Below are positions 25,328-33,180 of a DNA stretch of 64,000 nucleotides, one piece after another. Position 1 is the first letter of the stretch. The number at the start of each line of letters is the position of its first letter. Below the pieces are notes generated by a model, which ran no database searches, was not told the origin of the DNA, and saw only the letters and a program-made list of their open reading frames with translations. Origin of the DNA: a bacterium (GTDB lineage Bacteria > Hinthialibacterota > Hinthialibacteria > OLB16); NCBI GenBank assembly GCA_022072055.1, contig JAJVIK010000005.1, positions 1 to 64,000 on the forward strand, written 5' to 3'. Both the position numbers and the translations under genes were made by a program.

Positions 25328-26176
25328 ATGGGATTGATTTCAAAAAGCGTCTCATTGCTGCTCAACCCACGAGCGACTGTTCCACTCCTGATTGTTGCGA
25401 CAGGTTGGGGAGTGTTCCACTATCTTTTGCCCGAAAAGAAGGAACTGGATGAGAGCCGGCGGGAGTTGGCGCTCGATACGGTGAACAAGATCACATCGGA
25501 ACTGCCGCGAACCGACGGAATGGAAAAAGCGCTTGTCCTTCCGTTGGAGAATGATCCGACCGGCGAGGTCACCGGGATGCTCCGTTCGAGTCTGGATTCC
25601 ACCGGGATGTACCAAGTTCTCGACCGCCCGACTCTGGACCGGATTCTCAATGATCTTCACTTGCCGGAACGCCGCGCCGCCAGTCTGGAAGAGGCAAGGA
25701 AAATGGGGGAAACGGGGCAGGCACGATTTGTCTTCTCCGGCGAGGTCCGGGAGCTATCGAATCTGCAGGATCGGCGTCGCTGCGAGATCGCCCTGGCGGT
25801 GATCGATACCACCACATCCGGACTCGCTCTCCGTCGCACATGGACCTCTGAGGCTGGGACATTAGCCGCGCTCGGAGGCGGGTCGAGCGGCGGCGTGAAG
25901 GTCTTTCTCCTCAAGACTCTCCTTCTCTTCTTTTTCGTGATCGCCTTGCCGGTCATTACCTTCAAACTGGTACAGATTGTTGTGGCTCAGGAATCAAATG
26001 CGGTGAACCTGTTCATGCTGATCGGCTATACCGTTGCCGATCTTCTATTCGCTTTCTTCTTGATGGGATTTGACGCATCTTCGGCGAGTCGCCAGACCGC
26101 GCTGGCCCTCGTCGTTATTGCGGCCTTCTGGCTGAACTACAAGATCTGTGATCGGATCGAGGCTTTGGGGCGTTGA
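25328..26176 (+). CDS. Four-helix membrane protein with CsgG/LpoB-like domain
   Basis: A 282-residue protein. ATG 25328 is chosen; GAAAGGAAG lies upstream. One N-terminal membrane helix (TVPLLIVATGWGVFHYLL, ~17-35) is followed by a soluble domain (~45-185) of the type seen in CsgG, FlgO and LpoB: MEKALVLPLENDPTGEVTGM, then LRSSLDSTGMYQVLDRPTLD, RFVFSGEV and CEIALAVIDTTTSGL. Three more hydrophobic helices follow (LLLFFFVIALPVITFKLVQIV; LFMLIGYTVADLLFAFFLM; ALALVVIAAFWLNY). If helix 1 is an uncleaved anchor, the soluble domain would face the outside. It may be the membrane receptor or anchor of the system. Its stop is 13 bases before kinase 3. Confidence 0.6.
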   Translation: MGLISKSVSLLLNPRATVPLLIVATGWGVFHYLLPEKKELDESRRELALDTVNKITSELPRTDGMEKALVLPLENDPTGEVTGMLRSSLDSTGMYQVLDRPTLDRILNDLHLPERRAASLEEARKMGETGQARFVFSGEVRELSNLQDRRRCEIALAVIDTTTSGLALRRTWTSEAGTLAALGGGSSGGVKVFLLKTLLLFFFVIALPVITFKLVQIVVAQESNAVNLFMLIGYTVADLLFAFFLMGFDASSASRQTALALVVIAAFWLNYKICDRIEALGR

Positions 26177-26189
26177 AGGTTCTCCAACA

Positions 26190-27935
26190 ATGGCTGGCTT
26201 AGCAACCGGTTCCAACATCGGCCCTTATCAAATCCGCCGCCTCCTTGGGCGGGGCGGGATGGGTGAAGTCTATCTGGCGGAGAACCGGCATACCGGCTGG
26301 AAGCGGGCGCTCAAGGTCTTGCCGCAAGAGCTCTCCACCAAGTCTGATTTCATCCTTCGGTTCAAGCGCGAGGCTGCGGTCCTCGATCAGTTGGAGCACC
26401 CCGGGATTGTCCGGGTGCGCGAAATGGGGGAAGACCAGGGGCGCTTTTATCTGGTGATGGATTACATCGACGGTCCCGAAGGTAAGCCCATGACCTTGGC
26501 GGACCATGCCACTCAATCGGGGGGCCCCCTTGATCCTGTGAAACTCGGCAAGATCCTCATCGAAGTCTGCGAAGCGCTATCTTATGCGCACGGCAAAGGG
26601 GTCATCCACCGCGACCTCAAGCCCTCCAACATCCTCCTCAACCACGAAGGCCGGGCCATCGTCAGTGACTTCGGCTTGGCGCGAGTGGTAGGCCGGGAGT
26701 TTCTCCAGAGCCGGATTGAGGAATCCATCTCGCGGTCGATGTCCATTGGCCAAGGGAAAACGATGTTCGCTCCCACGCCGGTCGATCCGAGCATTGGACA
26801 GGAAGCGACCGGCGACGCGCTGGGTAGTTCATCCCGGTCCATCTTGGGAACTTGGGACTATATGGCCCCGGAGGTGAAGGACGGAGAAGAGGCGACCGAA
26901 AAGAGTGACATCTATGCGGTGGGAGTGATTCTGTACCGGCTGCTGACAGGCGTCCATCAGATCGGTTTCGAGATGCCGAGCGAGCTGGTGGATGGACTGG
27001 ATGAGGAATGGGACCGGGTTTATCGGACTGCGGCTGCGACGCGACCAGAGAGACGTTACGCCAAATGCCTCGACCTGATAGAGACGGTTCGCCGCCAGCT
27101 GTCCACACCATCATCGCCACGGGCCAAACAGACAGCCATCCAGGTCACTGCGGCGGAAGAGGACCGGAAGGTGGATCAGCTGAAGGAGATGGGAATCCCT
27201 GTCAAAGCTCCTCCAGCTGGTACTCCCCGTTCTCCAAGCGGCCAATCGCTCCAAGATATCATCACCAATTCGATTGGGATGAAACTGAAGCTGATCCAAC
27301 CGGGCAGCTTTAGGATGGGGTCCGAGAAAGGCGGTTCAGACGAGGAGCCGGTCCACGAAGTTCGCATCGAGGAGCCCTTCTACATGGGCGTCCACGAGGT
27401 GACGCAGGGGCAGTGGAAGGCGGTGATCGGATCAAACTTCAAGGGAGATGACAGCCTCCCTGTGGAGCAAGTCTCGTGGGACGAATGCCAGGAGTTCTTG
27501 AAGAAGCTCTCGCAGAAAGAGGGGGAATCCTATCGCCTGCCGAGTGAGGCTGAATGGGAGTACGCCTGCCGCGCAGGGAGCAAGACGGAATACTGCTACG
27601 GAGATGACGCGGATAGGCTGAGGGAGTTCGCGTGGTACATCCAAAACAGCGGCGGAAGGACGCACCCCGTGGGTCAGAAGCGACCAAACGCTTGGGGGTT
27701 GTACGACATGCACGGAAACGTGTGGGAGTGGTGCCAAGACTGGTACCACGACAATTATGTGGGCGCGCCGACGGATGGGAGTGCCTGGGAATCTGGTGAA
27801 TGGTCTTCCTATCGGGTGCGCCGTGGCGGCGGCTGGGACAACTTTCCCGAGTATTGTCGTTCCGCGGATCGCCGCAGGGGCGACCCGGCGTATCGGTTCA
27901 ACGACATAGGCTTCCGTCTTGCCAGGACCTCGTAA
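26190..27935 (+). CDS. Ser/Thr kinase fused to FGE-like domain (kinase 3)
   Basis: A 581-residue protein; ATG 26190 has GAAGGT at 9 bases. Kinase ~13-300: glycine loop GRGGMG, K42, HRD Asp142, DFG Asp160. The activation segment is unusually long: about 55 residues rich in Ser/Thr lie between DFG and the APE motif. After a linker the FGE-sulfatase/C-lectin-like domain (~360-581) follows. The linker phrase AAEEDRKVDQL equals that of kinase 2, but the ~43-residue TerB-like piece present there is missing here, an in-frame deletion. FGE catalytic Cys pair is not present (one Cys in YCRSADR). Last gene of the operon; no membrane helix seen. Confidence 0.85.
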   Translation: MAGLATGSNIGPYQIRRLLGRGGMGEVYLAENRHTGWKRALKVLPQELSTKSDFILRFKREAAVLDQLEHPGIVRVREMGEDQGRFYLVMDYIDGPEGKPMTLADHATQSGGPLDPVKLGKILIEVCEALSYAHGKGVIHRDLKPSNILLNHEGRAIVSDFGLARVVGREFLQSRIEESISRSMSIGQGKTMFAPTPVDPSIGQEATGDALGSSSRSILGTWDYMAPEVKDGEEATEKSDIYAVGVILYRLLTGVHQIGFEMPSELVDGLDEEWDRVYRTAAATRPERRYAKCLDLIETVRRQLSTPSSPRAKQTAIQVTAAEEDRKVDQLKEMGIPVKAPPAGTPRSPSGQSLQDIITNSIGMKLKLIQPGSFRMGSEKGGSDEEPVHEVRIEEPFYMGVHEVTQGQWKAVIGSNFKGDDSLPVEQVSWDECQEFLKKLSQKEGESYRLPSEAEWEYACRAGSKTEYCYGDDADRLREFAWYIQNSGGRTHPVGQKRPNAWGLYDMHGNVWEWCQDWYHDNYVGAPTDGSAWESGEWSSYRVRRGGGWDNFPEYCRSADRRRGDPAYRFNDIGFRLARTS

Positions 27936-27941
27936 TGCAAT

Positions 27942-28013
27942 TTACTTTTACACTCTTACCCTGTGCACTTGGTTTCTTTACACTTCATTGCGAGCGGAAC
28001 GAGCAAAAACGCT
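27942..28013 (+). repeat. 3' flank repeat downstream of kinase 3
   Basis: Second copy of the noncoding flank found after kinase 2 at 21933-22000: a tgcact/tggtttctt block, then attgcgagcggaacgagc and aaaaacgc. The best matching part is the last 25 bases. The shared flank means the duplication that produced the two kinase genes extends beyond their coding ends. Confidence 0.6.
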
Positions 28014-28432
28014 GAGCTTGAATCCTGGAGGGAGTGGAAGAGGCTGGAAAGAAAACAGGTGCGCGGGAGCATCTGCCTGCTTCAAAGAAATCCCGGATTG
28101 CCGCAACTTAGTGCCGCCATGGCTGAGTCCATCCAACTTCAACCATCGCCGTCGTAATCCTTTACCCGTCTGAAGCATCTTCGCTTCAGTATTGCCCCCA
28201 CCAGGCCGACAGCGTTGTGGGGGATGGGGGGAACAGCGCAACTCGAACAAGCGGAACTCGGTGGCATCAACCTCTTGCGGCTCGGTCGTGAAGAGGCCGA
28301 GTCGTAGTGCTCCCCTCAAATCAACTTGCCGGAATCTTGTCAATCGGGACCTGGAATCAAGCCGCTTATCTGAACGAAAATGAGAGGTGAGGATTCGAGA
28401 AAACGCCCGTAAACATAGGCTGAAACGCTCCT
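28014..28432. other. Gene-free stretch with one hairpin
   Basis: No credible gene between the kinase 3 flank and the tRNA-like sequence. A perfect 7-bp hairpin (CTGAAGC/GCTTCAG with six-base loop, 28170-28189) is the only structure noticed; it has no U-tract. Confidence 0.4.
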
Positions 28433-28505
28433 CGGGGTGAAAAGATTCGAACCTTCGACACCCTGCTCCCAAAGCATGCCCGCTACCAAGCTGCGCTACA
28501 CCCCG
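28433..28505 (-). pseudogene. Degenerate tRNA-Pro (UGG) copy
   Basis: Nearly the same sequence as the intact tRNA-Pro at 10685-10761 and with the same loop TTTGGGA, but the D stem has a G-G mismatch (GCGC/GCGG), the anticodon stem an A-G mismatch (CATGC/GCAGG), the T stem an extra G-T pair, and CCA is not encoded (GGA follows the discriminator A). It is best read as a decaying duplicate, though a weakly functional tRNA cannot be excluded. Confidence 0.7.
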
Positions 28506-28588
28506 ATGCGTCCTCAATCTATCGCAACAACGGACCACGCGGGGAGTGGTGTTGCCCGATCTCTCCTTTTCGGGCTAGATTCCGGGTC

Positions 28589-29431
28589 ATGTCTCACCCC
28601 TTTGAACTCCACAACGCCTCGGGAGACACCATCCGGGGTGATCTCCACCTTCCCAAGCGACCGGGCAGATCCCCACTCCCCGTGGTCGTGATTTGCCATG
28701 GTTTCAAAGGTTTTAAGGACTGGGGGTTCTTCCCGTTCGTGGCCGAGAGGCTGGCCAATGAGGGACTTGCCGCGGTTCGTTTCAATTTCTCCCACAACGG
28801 CATCGCGGAGGATCTTCAGAATTTCACCCGGCTCGACCTTTTCGCGATCAACACCTTCGCCAAGGAGCTCGAAGACCTTCGAGCGGTCCTGGACGCGATC
28901 CGGGCCGGGGGTCTGCCGGACCAGGGTCGCCTGGACAAGGAGCGGGTGGGGCTACTCGGTCACAGCCGGGGTGCGGCGGCGGTGATCCTGGAGGGAACCA
29001 AGCACGCAAATGTCCGGGCGTTGACCACCTGGGCTGGAATCGCCACGGTCAACCGCTGGCCTGAGGAGGTCTTGCGGGAGTGGCGCGCTCTGGGCCATCT
29101 GCCGATGGTCAACGCGCGAACCGGGCAGGAGATGCCGATTTCGGTGAAGGTCTTGGAGGATATCGAGTCCCACCAGAAGGAGTATGACATCGAGGAGACG
29201 GTTGCCCGCCTCCAGATTCCCTACCTTGTTGTCCACGGGGACGAGGATGAGACCGTTCCTTTCGAGGAGGCGCTCGCCCTTCACGACAACACTCCAAGGG
29301 GGCTGCGAAAACTTCAGATCATCCCCGGGGCTGGACACACTTTTGGAACCGGACACCCCTTTTCAGGCCCCACGGAAGAACTGGATCAGGCCCTCCAGGC
29401 AACCATCGACTGGTTTGCAGCCAAATGCTGA
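28589..29431 (+). CDS. Alpha/beta-hydrolase (esterase/dienelactone hydrolase-like)
   Basis: A 280-residue cytoplasmic protein with an alpha/beta-hydrolase core: oxyanion region HGFKGFKDWG near residue 37, nucleophile elbow GHSRG (Ser near 125), acid in VVHGDEDETVP, and catalytic His in GAGHTFG. All three triad elements are in order, so it should be active on an ester or related bond. The substrate cannot be deduced. It is a single gene; the neighbours are functionally unrelated. Confidence 0.8.
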   Translation: MSHPFELHNASGDTIRGDLHLPKRPGRSPLPVVVICHGFKGFKDWGFFPFVAERLANEGLAAVRFNFSHNGIAEDLQNFTRLDLFAINTFAKELEDLRAVLDAIRAGGLPDQGRLDKERVGLLGHSRGAAAVILEGTKHANVRALTTWAGIATVNRWPEEVLREWRALGHLPMVNARTGQEMPISVKVLEDIESHQKEYDIEETVARLQIPYLVVHGDEDETVPFEEALALHDNTPRGLRKLQIIPGAGHTFGTGHPFSGPTEELDQALQATIDWFAAKC

Positions 29432-29601
29432 GCCGCTTCTTGGCGAATAAAACTGGTATTCAAGATATTTAATTGACTCATCTGCTTCCCCTGCCTTAAT
29501 GTCAGGCCTTCGGTCCGCGCTCCGCGTTCCTTTGCGAGGCCGGGCTGCTCTGATGGTCGTTCCCACGACGCATTCATTCTCATGGCTAGGAGGAGCCGAA
29601 C

Positions 29602-30513
29602 ATGATTCGGAGGTGTTGTGTTTTTTTGTGGGTGTGTGGATCTGTGGTCTGTTGCGCCACCGGATGGGGGCTCGAGGAGGCGAGGGCCCTGGAGCCGATG
29701 GGTGAGACGGTCCAGGGTGACTTCACCCGGGAGTTCGCTAGACCGGTCACCAACCTGAATTTCAACCATCCCTTTATTTGGAATGAGTTTCGCCCGGTTT
29801 TCATCCATCAGGAGTTTCCGGACAATTCGGCGCTTGCCGGAGGGAATGCCCGCATCTATGCCGCCCAAATCTGGCTTAAATTGACCGACCGCCTCCAGCT
29901 CATCGCGGATAAGGATGGTTTCGTGGACCTCAACCCCGACGCCCTTCCCGATGAGACCGGTTGGGCGGACCTCGCCACGGGTCTCAAGTACAATCTGGTC
30001 TCCGATCCCCTCACCAAATTTGCCCTTTCGGTGGGTGGGATCTATGAGTGGACCCAGGGAAGCTCCCGTGTTTTCCAGGGCGATGGGGATGGGATTTGGG
30101 ATGTGTTCCTGACCGCTGCCAAGGGATGTGGCAACACTCACCTGATCGCCACCGCGGGCTTCGAGATCCCCCAGGACAGTTCGGAGGACACCCGGGCGTT
30201 CCACTACCATATCCACCTGGATCATCGCCTGCACCCATGCTTCATCCCCTTGGTGGAACTGAATGGCTACCATTACATGAGCAACGCGGACCGCAACGCC
30301 GACCTCGGCGCTCCGCTTGATTTTGAGGGTTTCGATCTGACCAGTTTTGGGTCCTCGGATGTGAAGGGAAATGATGTGGTCACCACCGCGGTGGGTTTCC
30401 GTTCGGAGATCAACTCTCACATGAGTTTGGGTGTCGCCTACGAATGGTCCCTCACCGAGCGTGAGGACCTTTTTGACGAGCGAGTCACCTGCGATATCAG
30501 CTATCGATTCTGA
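29602..30513 (+). CDS. Exported beta-barrel-like outer-membrane protein
   Basis: A 303-residue protein behind GGAGGAG. The N-terminus is hydrophobic with clustered Cys (MIRRCCVFLWVCGSVVCC...) and probably a signal sequence. The rest alternates polar and hydrophobic residues in strand-length stretches (ARIYAAQIWLKLTDRLQLIAD, LATGLKYNLV, VTTAVGFRSEINSHMSLGVAYEWSL) and ends in SYRF with a terminal Phe, as many outer-membrane barrels do. This implies a didermic envelope, in line with the other exported proteins. Ligand or transport function is unknown. Confidence 0.6.
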   Translation: MIRRCCVFLWVCGSVVCCATGWGLEEARALEPMGETVQGDFTREFARPVTNLNFNHPFIWNEFRPVFIHQEFPDNSALAGGNARIYAAQIWLKLTDRLQLIADKDGFVDLNPDALPDETGWADLATGLKYNLVSDPLTKFALSVGGIYEWTQGSSRVFQGDGDGIWDVFLTAAKGCGNTHLIATAGFEIPQDSSEDTRAFHYHIHLDHRLHPCFIPLVELNGYHYMSNADRNADLGAPLDFEGFDLTSFGSSDVKGNDVVTTAVGFRSEINSHMSLGVAYEWSLTEREDLFDERVTCDISYRF

Positions 30514-30522
30514 AACCGGAGT

Positions 30523-30554
30523 CCCCCTGGGGGAGGGAGATCTTCTCCAGGGGG
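30523..30554 (+). terminator. GC-rich hairpin after the outer-membrane protein gene
   Basis: CCCCCTGG (30523-30530) pairs perfectly with CCAGGGGG (30547-30554), ten bases after the stop codon. No U-tract follows. It may act as a terminator or mRNA-stabilising hairpin. Confidence 0.45.
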
Positions 30555-30697
30555 CGACCCGAGGTCATACCGTCCTCAGGTCCAATCCCGGCGAGAGACA
30601 GTCACCCTGATACGCCTTGCCCACGACCCGCTTTTCCCTGAAACTCGGAGCAAGGAGCCCGCGTGGGATGCTCCGCCCATTCTGAAGGAGTGTGATT

Positions 30698-32089
30698 GTG
30701 TCATCCGATTCCCTTGCCGCTGATTTGAAGGCCTTGATTTCCGGGGAAGTCCTGGATAGCGAGGAGGAGCTGCTTGCCGCATCCGAGGATTTCGGACGCT
30801 TGATCCATCGGCATCCGAGGGTTGTGGTTCGTCCCACCTCGGCGGCGGAGGTTGCCAAGGTCCTCCAATACGCGAACAAACAGGATGTTCCTGTCGCCAC
30901 TCGCGGAGAGGCTCATTCCCAAACCGGCCAGAGCCTGGTCGAGGGGGGGATTGTGCTCAGCACTCGCGCGCTGGCAGGGGAGATCATCCTGGATGAGGCC
31001 GCTGAAACGGTCACCACCGGTGCGGGGACCATCTGGGGGGAGGTGGTCAAGGCCATCGATCCGCGGGGCTGGGTCCCACGTGTCCTCACCAACAACCTGA
31101 ATGTCTCGATGGGCGGAACCCTCTCCGTGGCGGGTTTGGGGGTGGCTTCTTTTCGCTATGGAACCCAGGGGGACAACGCCGAGGAACTCCAGTTTGTGAC
31201 CGGGACTGGGGAGATTGTCGAGTGCCGCGCCGAGGACAACCGGGAGATCTATGACCTTGCGCGCTCAGGGCTTGGACAGTTTGGAGTGATCACGCGGGCC
31301 AAGGTCAAGGTGCGGAAGCGGCAGCCCCAGAATCGGACCTACATGTTGCTGTATGACAACCTGGAAGGGGTCCTCGCGGACTCAAAGAAGATGATGAGTG
31401 ATGGGCGCTTCGATTTCGTGGAGTCCTGGTGCGTCCCGCTTCCGGTCGGGTTCAAGAGCGACGAGGGCCGTAAGAGGGTGTTTGGGGAGTGGTTCTATCC
31501 GCTCCATGTGACCAAGGAGTTCGAGCCGGGCAAGGCCCCGGTCGAGAGCGAGCTGCTATCCGGTCTTCAGGCCTATCGGAAATCTCATGTGGAGGATCGA
31601 ACCTCGCTGGAGTTCGCCTTCCGGCTCGAACCCTTGTTCGAGCTTTGGAAGCGCGGACCTTACTGGGGCTCCACCCATCCCTGGATGGAGGCGATTCTCC
31701 CCTGGGAGACCTCGACTTTTTATGTGAAGACTGTCCTTGAGAAGCTCCCCCCGCCGATGCTCGGGGGAGGTCACATCCTCCTTTGGCCCTGCACGGGCGG
31801 CACCTCGCATGTTCCGCTCTTCAAGCGCCCAGCCGGGGAGTTTGTCCTCGGCTTCGGGATCCTCCCCGGGATTCCAAAGCAGCTGGTGGAGCCGGTGCTG
31901 GAGGCGCTCGACCGGGCCAGCGCCGGGGTGATGATGGTGGGTGGAAAGCGCTATCTTTCGGGGTGGATCCGGTTCAACCGCGAACAGTGGAAGCAGCACT
32001 GGGGAGACGACTGGAACCGTCTGGGCGAGGCCAAGCGGAAGCATGATCCCAAGCGACTCTTGAATCCGGGATTCATCGACTTTGAATGA
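30698..32089 (+). CDS. FAD-linked oxidoreductase, cytokinin-dehydrogenase-like
   Basis: A 463-residue flavoprotein. GTG 30698 is chosen because GAAGGAG ends seven bases before it; the GTG at 30692 is too close. The N-terminal half is a PCMH-type FAD-binding domain: HPRVVVRPTSAAEVAKVLQY, then TRGEAHSQTGQS, SVAGLGVASFRYG and GLGQFGVITRA. The His in GEAHS is where covalently bound FAD attaches in cytokinin dehydrogenases and relatives. The C-terminal half fits the substrate-binding domain of that group, ending KRLLNPGF. Substrate is unknown. The next gene overlaps by ATGA. Confidence 0.75.
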   Translation: MSSDSLAADLKALISGEVLDSEEELLAASEDFGRLIHRHPRVVVRPTSAAEVAKVLQYANKQDVPVATRGEAHSQTGQSLVEGGIVLSTRALAGEIILDEAAETVTTGAGTIWGEVVKAIDPRGWVPRVLTNNLNVSMGGTLSVAGLGVASFRYGTQGDNAEELQFVTGTGEIVECRAEDNREIYDLARSGLGQFGVITRAKVKVRKRQPQNRTYMLLYDNLEGVLADSKKMMSDGRFDFVESWCVPLPVGFKSDEGRKRVFGEWFYPLHVTKEFEPGKAPVESELLSGLQAYRKSHVEDRTSLEFAFRLEPLFELWKRGPYWGSTHPWMEAILPWETSTFYVKTVLEKLPPPMLGGGHILLWPCTGGTSHVPLFKRPAGEFVLGFGILPGIPKQLVEPVLEALDRASAGVMMVGGKRYLSGWIRFNREQWKQHWGDDWNRLGEAKRKHDPKRLLNPGFIDFE

Positions 32090-33180
32090 TGTTCAGGCGT
32101 CTATCGGGCAGAGCGCGCATCGGTTCGCAGTTTGGGCTGACCACCTCGGGGTGGTTCTTTTTCCTGCTGATGGCGCTGATTATCGGCGCGGCGGTTTCCA
32201 GCGGGCACAACCTGCTCTATCTGACCGTATGCTTGTTCTTCGGCGTTTTCATCGTGATGGGGAATGTCGCAGTCACGAACTTGCGGGGGCTGGAGGTCGA
32301 GCGCAAGGACCCCACTTACATCTTCGCGGATACCCCTTGCCCGGTGGAGGTCCGAGTCCGGAACCGACGCCGGATCATGGACTCCTTCTCGCTGGAAATC
32401 CGGGAGCTGTCCACGCGCGCGGGGAAGAGCTTGGGAAAGGCATTCTTCCCGTTGGTTGAAAAAGGAAAGGAGTCGCATCGGTCCTATCCGTTACTAGCCC
32501 CCCGTCGCGGCTGGTTCGACCTGTATGGGCTGGAAATTGTCACCCGCTTCCCTTTTGGTTTTTGGGAGCGTTCCCGTGGGGTGGCGATGCCCAAACGGCT
32601 GCTTGTGTTTCCGAGGGTTTTTGAAACCTGGCCTGAGGAGCCGGCGAATCTGGCGGTGGATGGGGAGTACATCGGGAAACGCCTTGGGACTGGCGATGAC
32701 CTGCTCAACTTTCGGAATTTCCAGCCGGGAGACCCGGTCCGCTGGATTCATTGGAAGAATTCCGCGAAGACCGATAAGTTGACCGTGGCGGTTTTTCATC
32801 ACCCGGAGAACCGTCAGGTCACGGTGTGTCTGCGAACCTTCTACCCCGACAAGCGCAACAAGACCCTTGGGGACCATTTTGAGGAGGCGGTGAGCTGGGC
32901 CGCCACGGCGGTGTGCAAGTTGATCCAGGCCGGAGTGGCGGTGGGATACATGGATGAGGCCGCGCGAATCCCGCCGGGACTCGGAGAGGGACAGCAGGTC
33001 CAGATCCTCACACGCCTCGCCCTCCTGGAGATCGCGTGGGAGCGTAAGAGCGGGCTGGTGTTTCCGACCGAGCCCACCGCCTCGGGGAACGATTCGATTT
33101 CGATCGAGGCGACCTCCACGGGGGTGCGGATGCTGACCGGCGCCCACAAGCATCTCTTCGAGGAGGCGGCTCATGGCTGA
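32086..33180 (+). CDS. DUF58 membrane protein
   Basis: A 364-residue protein overlapping the previous stop (ATGATG; either ATG could start). Two hydrophobic helices lie at ~20-60. A soluble beta region follows, then the DUF58 signature (GTGDDLLNFRNFQPGDPVRWIHWK, with the typical RNF and W-K residues) and a von Willebrand-like C-terminal part. Family knowledge: DUF58 proteins usually sit between a MoxR AAA ATPase and a TgpA transglutaminase. The transglutaminase follows here with an 8-base overlap, but no MoxR gene is present, and an FAD oxidase occupies the upstream slot. Confidence 0.85.
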   Translation: MMFRRLSGRARIGSQFGLTTSGWFFFLLMALIIGAAVSSGHNLLYLTVCLFFGVFIVMGNVAVTNLRGLEVERKDPTYIFADTPCPVEVRVRNRRRIMDSFSLEIRELSTRAGKSLGKAFFPLVEKGKESHRSYPLLAPRRGWFDLYGLEIVTRFPFGFWERSRGVAMPKRLLVFPRVFETWPEEPANLAVDGEYIGKRLGTGDDLLNFRNFQPGDPVRWIHWKNSAKTDKLTVAVFHHPENRQVTVCLRTFYPDKRNKTLGDHFEEAVSWAATAVCKLIQAGVAVGYMDEAARIPPGLGEGQQVQILTRLALLEIAWERKSGLVFPTEPTASGNDSISIEATSTGVRMLTGAHKHLFEEAAHG

